64,000 bases of DNA from Pseudomonas fluorescens HK44 (GTDB lineage: Bacteria > Pseudomonadota > Gammaproteobacteria > Pseudomonadales > Pseudomonadaceae). The stretch is taken from NCBI RefSeq assembly GCF_000217955.3, contig NZ_AFOY02000004.1, forward strand, positions 496,001 through 560,000. The letters are read 5' to 3'. Within the stretch, counting starts at the first letter, position 1. The number at the start of each line of letters is the position of its first letter. The notes below the pieces were generated by a model, which saw only the letters and a program-made list of their open reading frames with translations, was not told the origin of the DNA and did no database searches. This document shows positions 27,589 through 37,401 of this stretch, piece after piece. Position numbers and translations under genes: made by a program.

Positions 27589-30039
27589 TCAAGCCGGTAG
27601 CGGGCGGGTGACTGGCGTGGCACTGGCGCTTGGCTGGCTCGGCATGCGAGTCAGGCGAAGTGCATTCAGCACCACGGTCAACGAACTGATCGACATGCCG
27701 ACCGCAGCCCAAACCGGAGTGATCCAGCCGAGGGCGGCGAACGGCAACATGAGGCCATTGTACAGCCCGGCCCACAACAGGTTCTCGATGATTACCCGAC
27801 GTGTACGCCGGGCCAGGCTGAAGGCTTGCACCAAGGCGTCGAGACGATTGGACAGGAGCACCGCGTCGGCACTGGTTTTCGCCAGATCGGTGGCCGAGCC
27901 CATGGCCACGCTGATGTCGGCGGCGGCCAGCACCGGCACGTCGTTGACCCCGTCACCGAGCATCAACACCTTGCGACCTTGCTGGTGCAACTGCTTGAGC
28001 ACCTGCAGCTTGTCATCCGGGCGCAAGCCGCCCTGGAACTCGTCGATACCCAAATCGGCGGCGACACTGGCGACCATCGGCGAGCTGTCGCCGGACAGCA
28101 GCAACGTGCGCCAACCGCGTGCTTTGCACGCCGCGAGTAGCGCAGGTGCATCGTTGCGCAGACGGTCATCGAGCACGAACCAGGCCAGTGCGCCATGGCT
28201 GTCGCCAAGCAACAGCCATTGGCCGGCTTCATCCGGGATTGCCGGCACAGCGCAGCCGCTGAGTTCGCAGACAAACGCCGGTTGACCGATGCGCAGGCGC
28301 TGTTCGCCAACCAGGCCCTCAAGGCCCAATCCCGGGGTGCTGAAGACTTCTTCGGCGGCCAGCGGCGCTCGGCCAAAGGCGCGGGCAATCGGGTGTTCAG
28401 AACGGTTTTCCAGGGCGGCGGCGAGGCCCAGGCACTGATCGCTGTCGAGTGCGCCCAGTGCTCGAATCGAACGTAAGGCCAGGCGACCTTCGGTGAGCGT
28501 GCCGGTTTTGTCGAAAATCACCGTGTCGATTTGATTCAGACCTTCCAGCACGTGGCCGCGGGTCAGCAGCAGGCCGAGTGTGTGCAAGGTGCCGGTGGCG
28601 GCGGTGAGCGCGGTCGGCGTGGCCAGCGACAGGGCGCAAGGGCAGGTCGCGACCAGCATCGCCAGTACGATCCAGAACGCACGGGACGCGTCCAGCTCCC
28701 ACCAGAGCAAACCAATGGCCGCGGCGGCAATCAGTGATAACAGCAGGAACCACTGCGCAGCGCGGTCGGCGATTTGTGCCAGGCGCGGCTTCTCGGCCTG
28801 AGCGCGATCCAGCAGGCGGACGATGGCCGAGAGGCGAGTGTCCTGACCCAGCGCGAGCACTTCGACGGTCAGCGCGCCCTCGACATTCAGGGTGCCGGCT
28901 GTCACCGCATCGCCGAGTGTCCGAGGTTGCGGCAGGTACTCGCCAGTCAGCAGCGATTCATCGATGCTCGACTGGCCATCGAGGATCTTGCCGTCGGCCG
29001 GGAGGATGGCGCCGGGATGTACCAAAACATGGTCGCCGAGACGCAACTCGCTGAGCAGGATGCGCTCGCTCTGGCCGTCCGCGCTCAGACGCAGGCACGA
29101 CGCGGGCAGCAGGTTCACCAATTGCGCGGTGGCGGCGGCGGTGCGTTCACGGGCGCGGCGTTCCAGATAGCGGCCCGCCAACAGAAACAGCGCAAACATC
29201 CCGACTGCGTCGAAATACAGCTCGCCGACTCCGGTGATCGAGGTCCAGATCCCGGCAAGGTAGGCGCCGCCGATGGCCAGCGAAACGGAAACGTCCATGG
29301 TCAGGTGGCGGGTGCGCAGGTCACGCATCGCACCTTTGAAGAATGGTGCGCAGCTGTAGAACACAATCGGTGTAGTCAGGAACAGAGCGACCCAGCGCAA
29401 GATGGTGTGCAGCTCGGGGCTGAGGTCGATGTTGAATTCCGGCCAGGTGGCCATGGTCGCCATCATTGCCTGGAACCACAGCAAGCCGGCGACGCCCAGT
29501 TGGCGCAGGGCCAGGCGGTTTTCGCTGGCCAGTTGTTCGCAGGCTTGGTCGGCCTGGTAGGGGTGGGCGGCGTAACCGATGTGGCGCAGTTCGCTGAGCA
29601 CCTGGCTCAATGGCAACTGGCTGTCGGACCAGCTCACGTGCAGGCGATGGTTGGACAGGTTCAGTCGCGCCTCGGCCACGGCCGGCAGGCTGCGCAGGTG
29701 TTTCTCGATCAACCAGCCGCAGGCCGCGCAGCTGATACCTTCCATCAGCAAGGTGGTTTCGGCGAGGCCGCCTTCGTGGCGGACAAACGGTTGTTGCACG
29801 TCGGCGCGGTCATACAGCGCCAGTTCGTCCACCAGTTGCACCGGCAGGGCTTCAGGGTTGGCCGAAACCTCACTGCGATGGCTGTAATAGTGCTCCAGCC
29901 CGCCCGCGACAATCGCCTCGGCCACGGCCTGGCAACCCGGACAGCAGAGCTCGCGGGTTTCGCCGAGGATGACGGCGGTAAACCGGCTGCCGGAGGGAAC
30001 GGGCAGGGCGCAGTGGTAGCAGGGGAGTGGAGTGGTCAT
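27589..30039 (-). CDS. ccoI: Copper-transporting P1B-type ATPase CcoI
   Basis: CcoI exports Cu(I) to the periplasmic side for the CuB site of cbb3 oxidase. The 816-residue protein has an N-terminal Cys cluster (CYHC near 7-10, CCPGC near 32-36), a heavy-metal domain with GISCAACGWL (C104, C107), eight predicted membrane helices with the CPC metal site (ATCPCALSLATP), the phosphorylation site FDKTGTLTEG, the HP motif ENRSEHPIARAF and the GDGVNDVPVLAAADIS hinge. This class is called FixI/CopA2: slow export for enzyme assembly rather than tolerance. The neighbours ccoS, ccoH and ccoG support this assignment. Confidence 0.95.
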   Translation of the reverse strand: MTTPLPCYHCALPVPSGSRFTAVILGETRELCCPGCQAVAEAIVAGGLEHYYSHRSEVSANPEALPVQLVDELALYDRADVQQPFVRHEGGLAETTLLMEGISCAACGWLIEKHLRSLPAVAEARLNLSNHRLHVSWSDSQLPLSQVLSELRHIGYAAHPYQADQACEQLASENRLALRQLGVAGLLWFQAMMATMATWPEFNIDLSPELHTILRWVALFLTTPIVFYSCAPFFKGAMRDLRTRHLTMDVSVSLAIGGAYLAGIWTSITGVGELYFDAVGMFALFLLAGRYLERRARERTAAATAQLVNLLPASCLRLSADGQSERILLSELRLGDHVLVHPGAILPADGKILDGQSSIDESLLTGEYLPQPRTLGDAVTAGTLNVEGALTVEVLALGQDTRLSAIVRLLDRAQAEKPRLAQIADRAAQWFLLLSLIAAAAIGLLWWELDASRAFWIVLAMLVATCPCALSLATPTALTAATGTLHTLGLLLTRGHVLEGLNQIDTVIFDKTGTLTEGRLALRSIRALGALDSDQCLGLAAALENRSEHPIARAFGRAPLAAEEVFSTPGLGLEGLVGEQRLRIGQPAFVCELSGCAVPAIPDEAGQWLLLGDSHGALAWFVLDDRLRNDAPALLAACKARGWRTLLLSGDSSPMVASVAADLGIDEFQGGLRPDDKLQVLKQLHQQGRKVLMLGDGVNDVPVLAAADISVAMGSATDLAKTSADAVLLSNRLDALVQAFSLARRTRRVIIENLLWAGLYNGLMLPFAALGWITPVWAAVGMSISSLTVVLNALRLTRMPSQPSASATPVTRPLPA

Positions 30040-30066
30040 GCGATAAGGTCTATATCGTCCGGGAGG

Positions 30067-30166
30067 GCCTCATCGCGAGCAGGCTCACTCCCACATTTGA
30101 TCAATGTCATGCACAAGAGTTGTGTACGCCAGAGGTCACTGTGGGAGCGAGCCTGCTCGCGAAGCG
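30067..30166. repeat. REPIN, family 1
   Basis: Inverted units GCGAGCAGGCTCACTCCCAC and GTGGGAGCGAGCCTGCTCGC flank about 45 bp. It separates ccoI from ccoH inside what is normally a tight operon. Confidence 0.9.
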
Positions 30167-30174
30167 CTGGCTCT

Positions 30175-30714
30175 TTACTGCTTCAGGTCTTCCGCGCCTT
30201 GCAGCGGTTCGTCACCGAGCAGCAAATGCTTGTCGTGGCCGATTTGTTCTTCTTCGAACATTCGCCACACATGATTGTCCTGGCTGCCCAGTAGCTCGAC
30301 GAAGCGCCGGCCTTCGATCTTGTCGGTCAGCTGACCGATATAACGACCTGGCTCGGTTGCGCTGCGGGTCAGGGTGATCTTGCGGTCTTTTTCCGGCTGG
30401 GTCGGCGAGATCAGGTTCAGTTCCAGGGTCGCAGGCGTGCTGTTGCCGGTCAGGCGCACGTCGACTTCACCGGTCACCTCATCCAGATGCACGTTGGCGC
30501 GCAACAGCAGGGTCTGGGCCAGCAACTCGCGGTCCAGCGAACGGTTGATGCCTTTGCCCGCCTCGTAGTAGTTGTCGTTGACCAGGTTGTCCGGGTTTTT
30601 GACGGCAATGGTCACCATGGACAGGGTCAGGGTCACCGAACAGGTCAGAATCCCGATGATGATCCATGGCCAGAGGTGCTTGTACCAAGGGCTGGTGGCG
30701 GTTGCTGCAGGCAT
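30175..30714 (-). CDS. ccoH: cbb3 oxidase assembly protein CcoH (FixH family)
   Basis: CcoH is a single-pass inner-membrane protein that stays with cbb3 subunits during assembly. The 179 residues start with SPWYKHLWPWIIIGILTCSV (a membrane helix from about 14 to 38), followed by the family motif VNDNYYEAGKGINRSLDREL and a periplasmic Ig-like domain with RLTGNSTPATLELNLISPTQ. The ATG at 30714 was chosen; the frame also opens with a TTG at 30729 overlapping ccoG. It belongs between ccoG and ccoI. Confidence 0.92.
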   Translation of the reverse strand: MPAATATSPWYKHLWPWIIIGILTCSVTLTLSMVTIAVKNPDNLVNDNYYEAGKGINRSLDRELLAQTLLLRANVHLDEVTGEVDVRLTGNSTPATLELNLISPTQPEKDRKITLTRSATEPGRYIGQLTDKIEGRRFVELLGSQDNHVWRMFEEEQIGHDKHLLLGDEPLQGAEDLKQ

Positions 30715-30725
30715 GATGACTTCTC

Positions 30726-32141
30726 TCAACGAATTTGTGGGCCGATGAATCGGCTCTTGGCTTCAACGTGGACGTTGTTGTCGTCGGCATCCTTGAGGGT
30801 GAACTTCACCTCGTTGGTGCTGGACGGCAGTTGTTCCGGCGCACTCGACAGCTCGACCGGCATGCTGAAGATTTCGCCAGCAGCTACCTTGATCTCGCGC
30901 TTGCCTTGCAGCTTGAGATCCGGCAGCCCGGAGGCTTCCAGCACGTAGGTGTGGTCGCGCTGGTCCTTGTTCATGACTTTGAGGCTATAGACGTTCTCGA
31001 TCCGGCCTTCGGCGTTTTCGCGGTACAACACACGGTCCTTGCTGACATCGAAGCCGACCAGCGAACGCATGAAGAACGCGGTGATCAGCAAGCTGATCAT
31101 GGCCAGCAACACCAGCGCGTAACCGATCAGGCGCGGACGCAGTTTATGGGTTTTTTGCCCGGACAGGTTGTGCTCGGTGGTGTAGCTGATCAGGCCGCGC
31201 GGGTAGTCCATTTTGTCCATGATGCTGTCGCAGGCGTCGATGCAGGCAGCGCAACCGATGCATTCGATCTGCAAGCCGTCACGGATGTCGATACCGGTCG
31301 GGCACACCTGAACGCACATGGTGCAGTCGATGCAGTCGCCCAGGCCCTGAGCCTTGTAGTCGATACCTTTTTTGCGCGGACCGCGGGCTTCGCCACGGCG
31401 CGGGTCGTAGGAGACGATCAGCGTGTCCTTGTCAAACATCACGCTCTGGAAGCGTGCGTAAGGGCACATGTAGATGCACACCTGTTCGCGCAACCAGCCG
31501 GCATTGCCGTAAGTGGCGAGGGTGAAGAAACCGACCCAGAAATACGACCAGCCATCGGCCTGGCCCATGAAGAAATCGATCGTCAGTTCTCGAATCGGCG
31601 AGAAGTAGCCGACGAAGGTCATGCCGGTGACGAAGCCGATCAACAGCCACAGGCTGTGTTTGCTGAACTTGCGCAAGAACTTGTTGGCACTCATCGGTGC
31701 CTTGTCGAGCTTGATGCGCTGATTGCGGTCGCCCTCGGTGACCTTCTCGCACCACATGAAAATCCAGGTCCAGACACTCTGCGGGCAGGTATAGCCGCAC
31801 CAGACGCGTCCGGCGTACACGGTAATGAAGAACAGGCCGAAGGCGCTGATGATCAGCAGACCGGACAGCAGGATGAAGTCCTGTGGCCAGAAGGTCGCAC
31901 CGAAGATAAAGAATTTACGCTCGGGCAGGTTCCACCAGACCGCCTGGTGACCGCCCCAATTGAGCCAGACCGTGCCGAAATACAGCAGAAACAACACGGC
32001 ACCGCCGACCATTCGCAGGCTGCGGAACAGTCCGGTGAAGGCGCGGGTGTAGATTTTTTCCCGAGAGGCGTAGAGGTCGACGCTATTATTTGCGTTCTTG
32101 GAGGGTGGGGTGACGTCGTGTACCGGAATCTGGTTGCTCAT
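30726..32141 (-). CDS. ccoG: cbb3 oxidase accessory iron-sulfur protein CcoG
   Basis: CcoG is a polyferredoxin-like membrane protein thought to reduce Cu(II) to Cu(I) for CcoI. The 471 residues show membrane helices near 40-60, 90-110, 160-180, 195-215 and 340-360, a CGYTCPQSVWTWIF motif, two 4Fe-4S motifs in CIDCTMCVQVCPTGIDI and CIGCAACIDACDSIMD, and a periplasmic immunoglobulin-like C-terminal domain (about 365-470). It begins the ccoGHIS group. A near-perfect Anr site lies about 170 bp upstream of its ATG. Confidence 0.95.
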   Translation of the reverse strand: MSNQIPVHDVTPPSKNANNSVDLYASREKIYTRAFTGLFRSLRMVGGAVLFLLYFGTVWLNWGGHQAVWWNLPERKFFIFGATFWPQDFILLSGLLIISAFGLFFITVYAGRVWCGYTCPQSVWTWIFMWCEKVTEGDRNQRIKLDKAPMSANKFLRKFSKHSLWLLIGFVTGMTFVGYFSPIRELTIDFFMGQADGWSYFWVGFFTLATYGNAGWLREQVCIYMCPYARFQSVMFDKDTLIVSYDPRRGEARGPRKKGIDYKAQGLGDCIDCTMCVQVCPTGIDIRDGLQIECIGCAACIDACDSIMDKMDYPRGLISYTTEHNLSGQKTHKLRPRLIGYALVLLAMISLLITAFFMRSLVGFDVSKDRVLYRENAEGRIENVYSLKVMNKDQRDHTYVLEASGLPDLKLQGKREIKVAAGEIFSMPVELSSAPEQLPSSTNEVKFTLKDADDNNVHVEAKSRFIGPQIR

Positions 32142-32614
32142 GATTGCATCCCACGGCAGTGGAAAAATGCCCCGGTCAGTACGTGCCGACCGCGGTCAAA
32201 AAGGGTTGTTGCAGTGGCGCAATGATACGCCTGTCGCTCTAGTTCAAGGGTGCGACCTTTGGTCGCGTTGGTGAAAATTCGTAGATGGTGTAGCAAATGT
32301 AACAAATCGTGATGCAGATCAATTGACTTGTTGAGTATAGCTGTCCGTCCGGCCAGGGATACAACCGCGCGCCCGCAAGGGGCGCGCCCAGTCCGAGTCC
32401 CTCATCCCTCGCCTTCCACTGTCTGACGTTCACTTGCGCTGGACTATATAGAACATTTTTTAGTGAGTGTTTTGAAATGCGCGAGTGTCAGGAAGTATTG
32501 GACATATCTACTATTGATCTGCAGAGGCTGGTCGTTTGTTAATTGTCAGTGGGCGATATATTTTGCACTTGCCGCTATGGAGTGGCTGTTAAATATCGAT
32601 GGAAATGGATTTCT
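32142..32614. other. 473-bp gap between ccoG and the phosphoesterase gene
   Basis: The part nearest ccoG holds an Anr site (32309-32322). The right half, from about 32430, becomes AT-rich and leads into the low-GC phosphoesterase gene. No further gene was recognised. Confidence 0.6.
32309..32322. promoter_or_regulatory. Anr box upstream of ccoG
   Basis: Read on the minus strand this is TTGATCTGCATCAC, 13 of 14 positions agreeing with TTGAT-N4-ATCAA. It is placed to activate ccoG; the divergent phosphoesterase gene starts about 290 bp away. Confidence 0.78.
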
Positions 32615-33625
32615 ATGACTTTATATAAAGAGTGTGTGTGGCTGGTGTGTCTTGCACTGGCGTTGGTTGTTCCTGTGGTCTATGGCGCCTCATCGGCAGA
32701 GACGCCGCGTCATATGGTGTTTGTATCGGATTCGCAATACCCCTGGACTGATCTCACGGATGATAATCTTTCGGACCCCAACAAAGAGGCTCGCTCAAAA
32801 GAGCTGATAGAGTTGCAGTACTCCGATATTTCAAGTTTCAGGAAACTGAATGGCGGGGCATCCCGCATACCGGTGATGATTAACGGTGATATCACAGCCT
32901 TTGGTCATGGTGGCGAACGTTCATACATGAAATCGGTTTTCGAGAATAAACTGGAGGGGCTATATGATTACGGGCTGGGTAATCATGACTATGCCAATAA
33001 CGTGGACGACTGTTTCCTGAATAGCTGTGCGGCTGGCAGTGTCAACGAGCTCAAGGATCGCTACTGGGGAAAAATCGATTCCATGGATCTGGCGGCAAGA
33101 AGTTCAGGCTTGGGGATTGTCTATTATGGCAGCCTCGCTTACTCGAAAAATGTCGGTGATGTGCATATGGTTCAATTGAATAATGAGCCGACCTATACCG
33201 TGAGTTTCTCTTCCGGTATTCCGCTTTCTCCAACAGCCTTTGAATTTACGCCTGCGCTTGACTGGCTGGAGCGGGATTTAAAGAGGGCGAGAGAGGAGGG
33301 CAAAATCATTATTCTGAATATGCACAAGGTTTATCAGTGGGACGGCAGCGACGAGCAGATTTCGAGATTTAAACAGATGGTCGAGAAATACAAGGTAACG
33401 GCGGTCTTTGGTGGGCATGATCACTGGGGCGCGGGGACTTACTTTGATTGGGGCAAGCCACAGTACTTTGGTGATGTGCCGGTCTTTCTAAGCGGCTCTG
33501 CCTCCCAACAAACTTATCTGATTGCCAGTTTTACCGCTGACTGGCAGTCTCTGGCAGTCAGCGTTGTCCGCAACAGTAACTGGCCAAGCCGAAAGGTCGA
33601 TAAGGTCATCCCGGTCTTGAAGTAA
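32615..33625 (+). CDS. Secreted calcineurin-like metallophosphoesterase, low GC
   Basis: The 336-residue protein has a signal peptide (MTLYKECVWLVCLALALVVP, cleavage near 25) and the metallophosphoesterase motifs: D39-S-Q41 in VFVSDSQYPW, GD at 91-92, GNHD at 122-125, His237 in LNMHKV and GHDH at 267-270. The first motif is D-x-Q rather than the common D-x-H; D-x-Q-Y is what ADP-ribose/CDP-alcohol diphosphatases of the ADPRM type carry. It should act in the periplasm or outside on a phosphoester or pyrophosphate. Its base composition (about 45-50% GC by eye) differs from both neighbours and it splits ccoG from ccoP1, which suggests later arrival. Start set at ATG 32615 by the signal peptide; the ribosome site is weak. 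Confidence 0.85.
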   Translation: MTLYKECVWLVCLALALVVPVVYGASSAETPRHMVFVSDSQYPWTDLTDDNLSDPNKEARSKELIELQYSDISSFRKLNGGASRIPVMINGDITAFGHGGERSYMKSVFENKLEGLYDYGLGNHDYANNVDDCFLNSCAAGSVNELKDRYWGKIDSMDLAARSSGLGIVYYGSLAYSKNVGDVHMVQLNNEPTYTVSFSSGIPLSPTAFEFTPALDWLERDLKRAREEGKIIILNMHKVYQWDGSDEQISRFKQMVEKYKVTAVFGGHDHWGAGTYFDWGKPQYFGDVPVFLSGSASQQTYLIASFTADWQSLAVSVVRNSNWPSRKVDKVIPVLK

Positions 33626-33645
33626 GCAAATCAGGGACGGAAATG

Positions 33646-33684
33646 AAAACGGCCCCGCCAGATCACTGGCGGGGCCGTTTTTTA
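33646..33684. terminator. Bidirectional terminator between phosphoesterase and ccoP1
   Basis: Perfect arms AAAACGGCCCCGCCAG and CTGGCGGGGCCGTTTT with an ATCA loop and T-run on both strands. It ends both converging transcripts. Confidence 0.92.
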
Positions 33685-33703
33685 GTGCGATCACGCGTTT
33701 GCC

Positions 33704-34681
33704 TTACTCGGCGTTCGCAGCCTTCTCACCGTGAGACAGGCTGTAGACGTAAGCGGCCAGCAGGTGAACCTTGTCGTTGCCTTGCAGCTGTTCTTGCGCA
33801 GGCATCTGGCCCTGACGGCCGTAACGGATGGTCTGCTGCAGTTGAGCGAAGCTCGAACCGTAGATGAACGCTGCCGGGTGGGTCAGGTTAGGTGCTCCCA
33901 TGGCTGGGGTGCCTTTACCTTCCGGACCGTGGCAAGCCACGCAGTTGGCGGCGAAAATCTTCTGGCCGGCAACCGGGTCGGCCTTGGCGCCTTCCGGCAG
34001 CTTGCGGCCATCGAGGTTGGTCAGCACGAACGAGGCTACGTCGCTGACGCCTTGCTCGCCGATCACTTCACCCCAGGCTGGCATCATCGCGTGACGGCCG
34101 CCCATGATGGTGGTCTTGATGGTTTGTGGCTCGCCACCCCAACGCCAGTCTTCGTCGGTCAGGTTCGGGAAGCCGTAAGCGCCTTTGGCGTCGGAGCCGT
34201 GGCAAACCGAGCAGTTGGAGGCAAACAGACGGCCGCCCATCTTCAGGGCTTGTGGGTCCTTGGCAACTTCTTCAATTGGCATGGCCGCGAATTTGGCGAA
34301 AATCGGACCGAACTTGGCGTCCGATTTGGCCATTTCCTTTTCCCACTCGTGAACGCCGGTCCAGCCGGACTGGCCGTTGGCGAACGCGGTCTGCTTCTCG
34401 TTGTCGAGGTAGCCGTAACCCGGCAGCAGGCCTTTCCAGTTGCCCAGGCCCGGGTACAGCACCAGGTAGCCCAAGGCGAAGATGATGGTGCCGACAAACA
34501 GCATGAACCACCATTTCGGCAACGGGTTGTCGTATTCCTCGATCCCGTCGAAGGCGTGGCCAACCGTCTCATCCGTCTGCTCGGCGCGCTGGCCCTTGCG
34601 GGTCGACAGCAGCAGCCAGGTCAGGGCGAAGATGGTACCCAGACTGAGGACTGTGACATACAGACTCCAGAACGTAGTCAT
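33704..34681 (-). CDS. ccoP1: cbb3 oxidase dihaem subunit CcoP1
   Basis: CcoP passes electrons from the bc1 complex via cytochrome c to CcoO. The 325 residues have an N-terminal helix ([19 protein letters not shown]), the conserved [20 protein letters not shown], a second helix, then two cytochrome c domains with CSVCH ([17 protein letters not shown], about 173) and CVACH (about 255), with distal Met ligands in [11 protein letters not shown] and GRQGQMPAQ. Its start overlaps ccoQ1 by 4 bp (ATGA). It is the last gene of the ccoNOQP operon nearest ccoG, called copy 1 by analogy with P. aeruginosa. Confidence 0.95.
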   Translation of the reverse strand: MTTFWSLYVTVLSLGTIFALTWLLLSTRKGQRAEQTDETVGHAFDGIEEYDNPLPKWWFMLFVGTIIFALGYLVLYPGLGNWKGLLPGYGYLDNEKQTAFANGQSGWTGVHEWEKEMAKSDAKFGPIFAKFAAMPIEEVAKDPQALKMGGRLFASNCSVCHGSDAKGAYGFPNLTDEDWRWGGEPQTIKTTIMGGRHAMMPAWGEVIGEQGVSDVASFVLTNLDGRKLPEGAKADPVAGQKIFAANCVACHGPEGKGTPAMGAPNLTHPAAFIYGSSFAQLQQTIRYGRQGQMPAQEQLQGNDKVHLLAAYVYSLSHGEKAANAE

Positions 34682-34863
34682 TCTTTGTTACTCCTAGAAG
34701 CTTGCTCGACGTGCTTGATGGCTTCGGGATCATCCGCGAAAGGCAGCAAGGTCGCGTCTTCAAACTCCGACTTGCGCTTGGGGCTGAACACCCACAGCGC
34801 CAGACCGATAAAGGCAACCATCACGACAACGGTGCCCAGGCCACGAATCATCCCGATATCCAT
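34678..34863 (-). CDS. ccoQ1: cbb3 oxidase small subunit CcoQ1
   Basis: A 61-residue single-helix membrane protein that stabilises the complex. It reads [20 protein letters not shown], then [20 protein letters not shown] with a charged tail. The ATG at 34863 was preferred to a GTG at 34872 that overlaps the ccoO1 stop; the residues from DIGMIRGLG onward align with CcoQ2. Confidence 0.9.
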   Translation of the reverse strand: MDIGMIRGLGTVVVMVAFIGLALWVFSPKRKSEFEDATLLPFADDPEAIKHVEQASRSNKE

Positions 34864-34868
34864 CCAGA

Positions 34869-35477
34869 TCACCGTTTGCTTTTGATGATAGTGCCCAGGC
34901 CTTGCAGATAGGCCACCAGCGCGTCCATTTCGGTTTTGCCCTTCACGGCATCTTTTGCACCGGCGATGTCTTCGTCAGTGTAAGGAACGCCGAGGGTGCG
35001 CAAGACTTCCATTTTCTTCGCGGTGTCCTTGCCGTCGAGCTTGTTTTCCACGAGGAACGGGTAAGCCGGCATTTTCGACTCAGGCACCACGTTGCGCGGG
35101 TTGTACAAGTGCGCACGCTGCCAGTCATCGGAATAACGACCGCCTACGCGGGCCAGGTCCGGACCGGTACGCTTGGAGCCCCACAGGAACGGGTGGTCCC
35201 AAACGCTTTCACCGGCTACCGAGTAGTGGCCATAACGTTCGGTTTCAGCGCGGAACGGACGGATCATCTGCGAGTGGCAGCCGACACAACCGTTGGCGAT
35301 GAAAATGTCACGGCCTTCAAGTTCCAGCGCCGGGCGTGGCTTCATGCCTTCAACCGGCTTGTTGGTCACGTCCTGAAAAAACAGGGGGACGATCTGGGTC
35401 AGGCCGCCGATGCTGACGGCGATGACCATGAAGAAGGCCAGCAGGCCGATATTCTTCTCGACTACTTCATGCTTCAT
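34869..35477 (-). CDS. ccoO1: cbb3 oxidase monohaem subunit CcoO1
   Basis: CcoO is a membrane-anchored cytochrome c of 202 residues. It has an N-terminal helix ([20 protein letters not shown]), the conserved [19 protein letters not shown], the haem motif [20 protein letters not shown] and the distal Met in [12 protein letters not shown]. The start overlaps the ccoN1 stop by one base (TGATG), so translation is coupled. Nearly the same protein is encoded by ccoO2. Confidence 0.95.
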   Translation of the reverse strand: MKHEVVEKNIGLLAFFMVIAVSIGGLTQIVPLFFQDVTNKPVEGMKPRPALELEGRDIFIANGCVGCHSQMIRPFRAETERYGHYSVAGESVWDHPFLWGSKRTGPDLARVGGRYSDDWQRAHLYNPRNVVPESKMPAYPFLVENKLDGKDTAKKMEVLRTLGVPYTDEDIAGAKDAVKGKTEMDALVAYLQGLGTIIKSKR

Positions 35478-36919
35478 CAGTGAGCTCCAACTACAGCGAT
35501 CTGAGCGGCGGCTTCAGCTTCAGCCGGGTTCGAGGCGCGAACGGTACGGAACACGTTGTAAGCCATGAACAGCATGCCGCTGGCAAAGAACGCACCGCCA
35601 AGGGCGCGAACGATGAAGCCAGGGTGGCTGGCTTGCAACGCTTCGACGAAGGAGTAGGTGAGGGTGCCGTCGTCGTTGATTGCACGCCACATCAGACCCT
35701 GGGTGATGCCGTTGACCCACATCGAAGCGATGTAGAGCACGGTACCGATGGTCGCGAGCCAGAAGTGCGTGTTGATCAGGCCAATGCTGTGCATCTGCGG
35801 ACGACCGAAGACTTTCGGGATCATGTGGTACAGCGCACCGATCGAAATCATTGCCACCCAGCCCAAGGCGCCGGCGTGTACGTGGCCGATGGTCCAGTCG
35901 GTGTAGTGAGACAGCGAGTTGACGGTCTTGATGGCCATCATCGGGCCTTCGAAGGTCGACATGCCATAGAACGCCAGGGACACGACCAGGAAACGCAGGA
36001 TCGGGTCGGTCCGCAGCTTATGCCAGGCGCCCGAGAGGGTCATCATGCCGTTGATCATGCCGCCCCAGCTTGGCGCCAGCAGGATGATCGACATCGCCAT
36101 GCCCAGCGACTGAGCCCAGTCCGGCAGTGCGGTGTAGTGCAGGTGGTGCGGGCCAGCCCAGATGTACAGGGTGATCAGTGCCCAGAAGTGCACGATCGAC
36201 AGGCGATACGAGTAGATCGGACGCTCGGCCTGTTTCGGCACGAAGTAGTACATCATCCCCAGAAAGCCGGTAGTCAGGAAGAAACCGACCGCGTTGTGGC
36301 CGTACCACCACTGGATCATGGCGTCAGTCGCACCGGCGTACGCCGAGTAGGACTTGAAAAAGCTGACCGGCAAGGACGCGTGGTTGACGATGTGCAGCAT
36401 CGCCGTAACGATGATGAAGGCGCCGTAGAACCAGTTACCGACGTAGATGTGCTTGGTCTTGCGCTTGACGATGGTGCCGAAGAACACCAGGCCATAGGTG
36501 ACCCAGACGATAGCCAGCAGGATAGCCAGAGGCCATTCCAGTTCCGCGTATTCCTTGGTGGTGGTGTAACCCAGCGGCAAGGTAACGATCGCGCCAACGA
36601 TGACAGCCTGCCATCCCCAGAAGTGGAAGGCGGCCATGCTGTCGGAAATCAGTCGCGTTTGGCAGGTTCGCTGCACGACGTAATAGGAAGTGGCAAACAG
36701 TGCACAACCACCGAAGGCGAAAATCACCAGGTTGGTGTGCAACGGGCGTAGGCGTCCAAACGTCGTCCACGGCAGGCCAAAGTTAAGTTCTGGCCATACG
36801 AGCTGTGAGGCGATGAAGACCCCGAGCCCCATGCCAAGGATCCCCCAGACCACCGTCATGATGGCGAACTGGCGGACTACCTTATAGTTATAAGCAGTCG
36901 GACTGATTGCTGTGCTCAT
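35477..36919 (-). CDS. ccoN1: cbb3 oxidase catalytic subunit CcoN1
   Basis: CcoN holds the low-spin haem b and the haem b3-CuB centre where oxygen is reduced. The 480-residue, 12-helix protein carries the haem-copper oxidase His ligands: [40 protein letters not shown] and the [10 protein letters not shown] loop. The frame stays open 55 codons upstream, but the ATG at 36919 gives [20 protein letters not shown], the family start. Upstream there is only a weak Anr-like site, in line with a copy expressed also in air (inference from P. aeruginosa). Confidence 0.96.
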   Translation of the reverse strand: MSTAISPTAYNYKVVRQFAIMTVVWGILGMGLGVFIASQLVWPELNFGLPWTTFGRLRPLHTNLVIFAFGGCALFATSYYVVQRTCQTRLISDSMAAFHFWGWQAVIVGAIVTLPLGYTTTKEYAELEWPLAILLAIVWVTYGLVFFGTIVKRKTKHIYVGNWFYGAFIIVTAMLHIVNHASLPVSFFKSYSAYAGATDAMIQWWYGHNAVGFFLTTGFLGMMYYFVPKQAERPIYSYRLSIVHFWALITLYIWAGPHHLHYTALPDWAQSLGMAMSIILLAPSWGGMINGMMTLSGAWHKLRTDPILRFLVVSLAFYGMSTFEGPMMAIKTVNSLSHYTDWTIGHVHAGALGWVAMISIGALYHMIPKVFGRPQMHSIGLINTHFWLATIGTVLYIASMWVNGITQGLMWRAINDDGTLTYSFVEALQASHPGFIVRALGGAFFASGMLFMAYNVFRTVRASNPAEAEAAAQIAVVGAH

Positions 36920-37401
36920 TCTAAGGTTCCACGGTTTAGGTGTTTTATTAGGGATAAAAATCGGTCGCAAGTATGGAGAAAGCGGGGGGTCATTGCAACG
37001 CGCCATGACCCGTGTCAATGCTTTCAAAAGCTGATTCTGCGGCCTTTCCATGCTCCGCGTAGGGACAAAATTGCCCATGGGCAAAATGTCTCGGCGGACG
37101 AAAAAGGCGAGGAGGTCGGGTCAGTTGTAACGGGGCGTGTTCAAGCGAGGCGAGCAGGTGACAGACGGCAATTTGCACGACAGCCGGTATCTACCAGCCT
37201 TTGCGGCCTGTCATCGAACAGATTCGTTGAACGCATCGTGTACGGTTGACCTTTGACCGGCTGTTGCCAGTCCGCTTCGAAGCAAGCGTAGACGCGAATC
37301 CACCGAACCGAAAGGCAGACCCATGGAGGGTGCGACAATGCGTCGCAAAGGAACAGGGAACTGCCGCATTCGGGTGAATGCAGCAGTCGGGTGGTGACGA
37401 T
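36920..37401. other. 482-bp gap between the two cbb3 operons
   Basis: Holds the ccoN1 promoter region with a weak Anr-like site at 37005-37018. The remainder up to the ccoP2 stop shows no gene, strong hairpin or repeat that could be recognised; several short open frames look like chance. Confidence 0.6.
37005..37018. promoter_or_regulatory. Weak Anr-like site upstream of ccoN1
   Basis: On the minus strand TTGACACGGGTCAT; 11 of the 14 positions fit if N4 is free (two C/G changes and a final T). It is about 90 bp before the ccoN1 start codon. Confidence 0.4.

Noticed and set aside
30735..32225. 496-codon plus-strand frame opposite ccoG
   Set aside because: Shadow of ccoG; His/Asp/Val-rich composition typical of antisense frames here.
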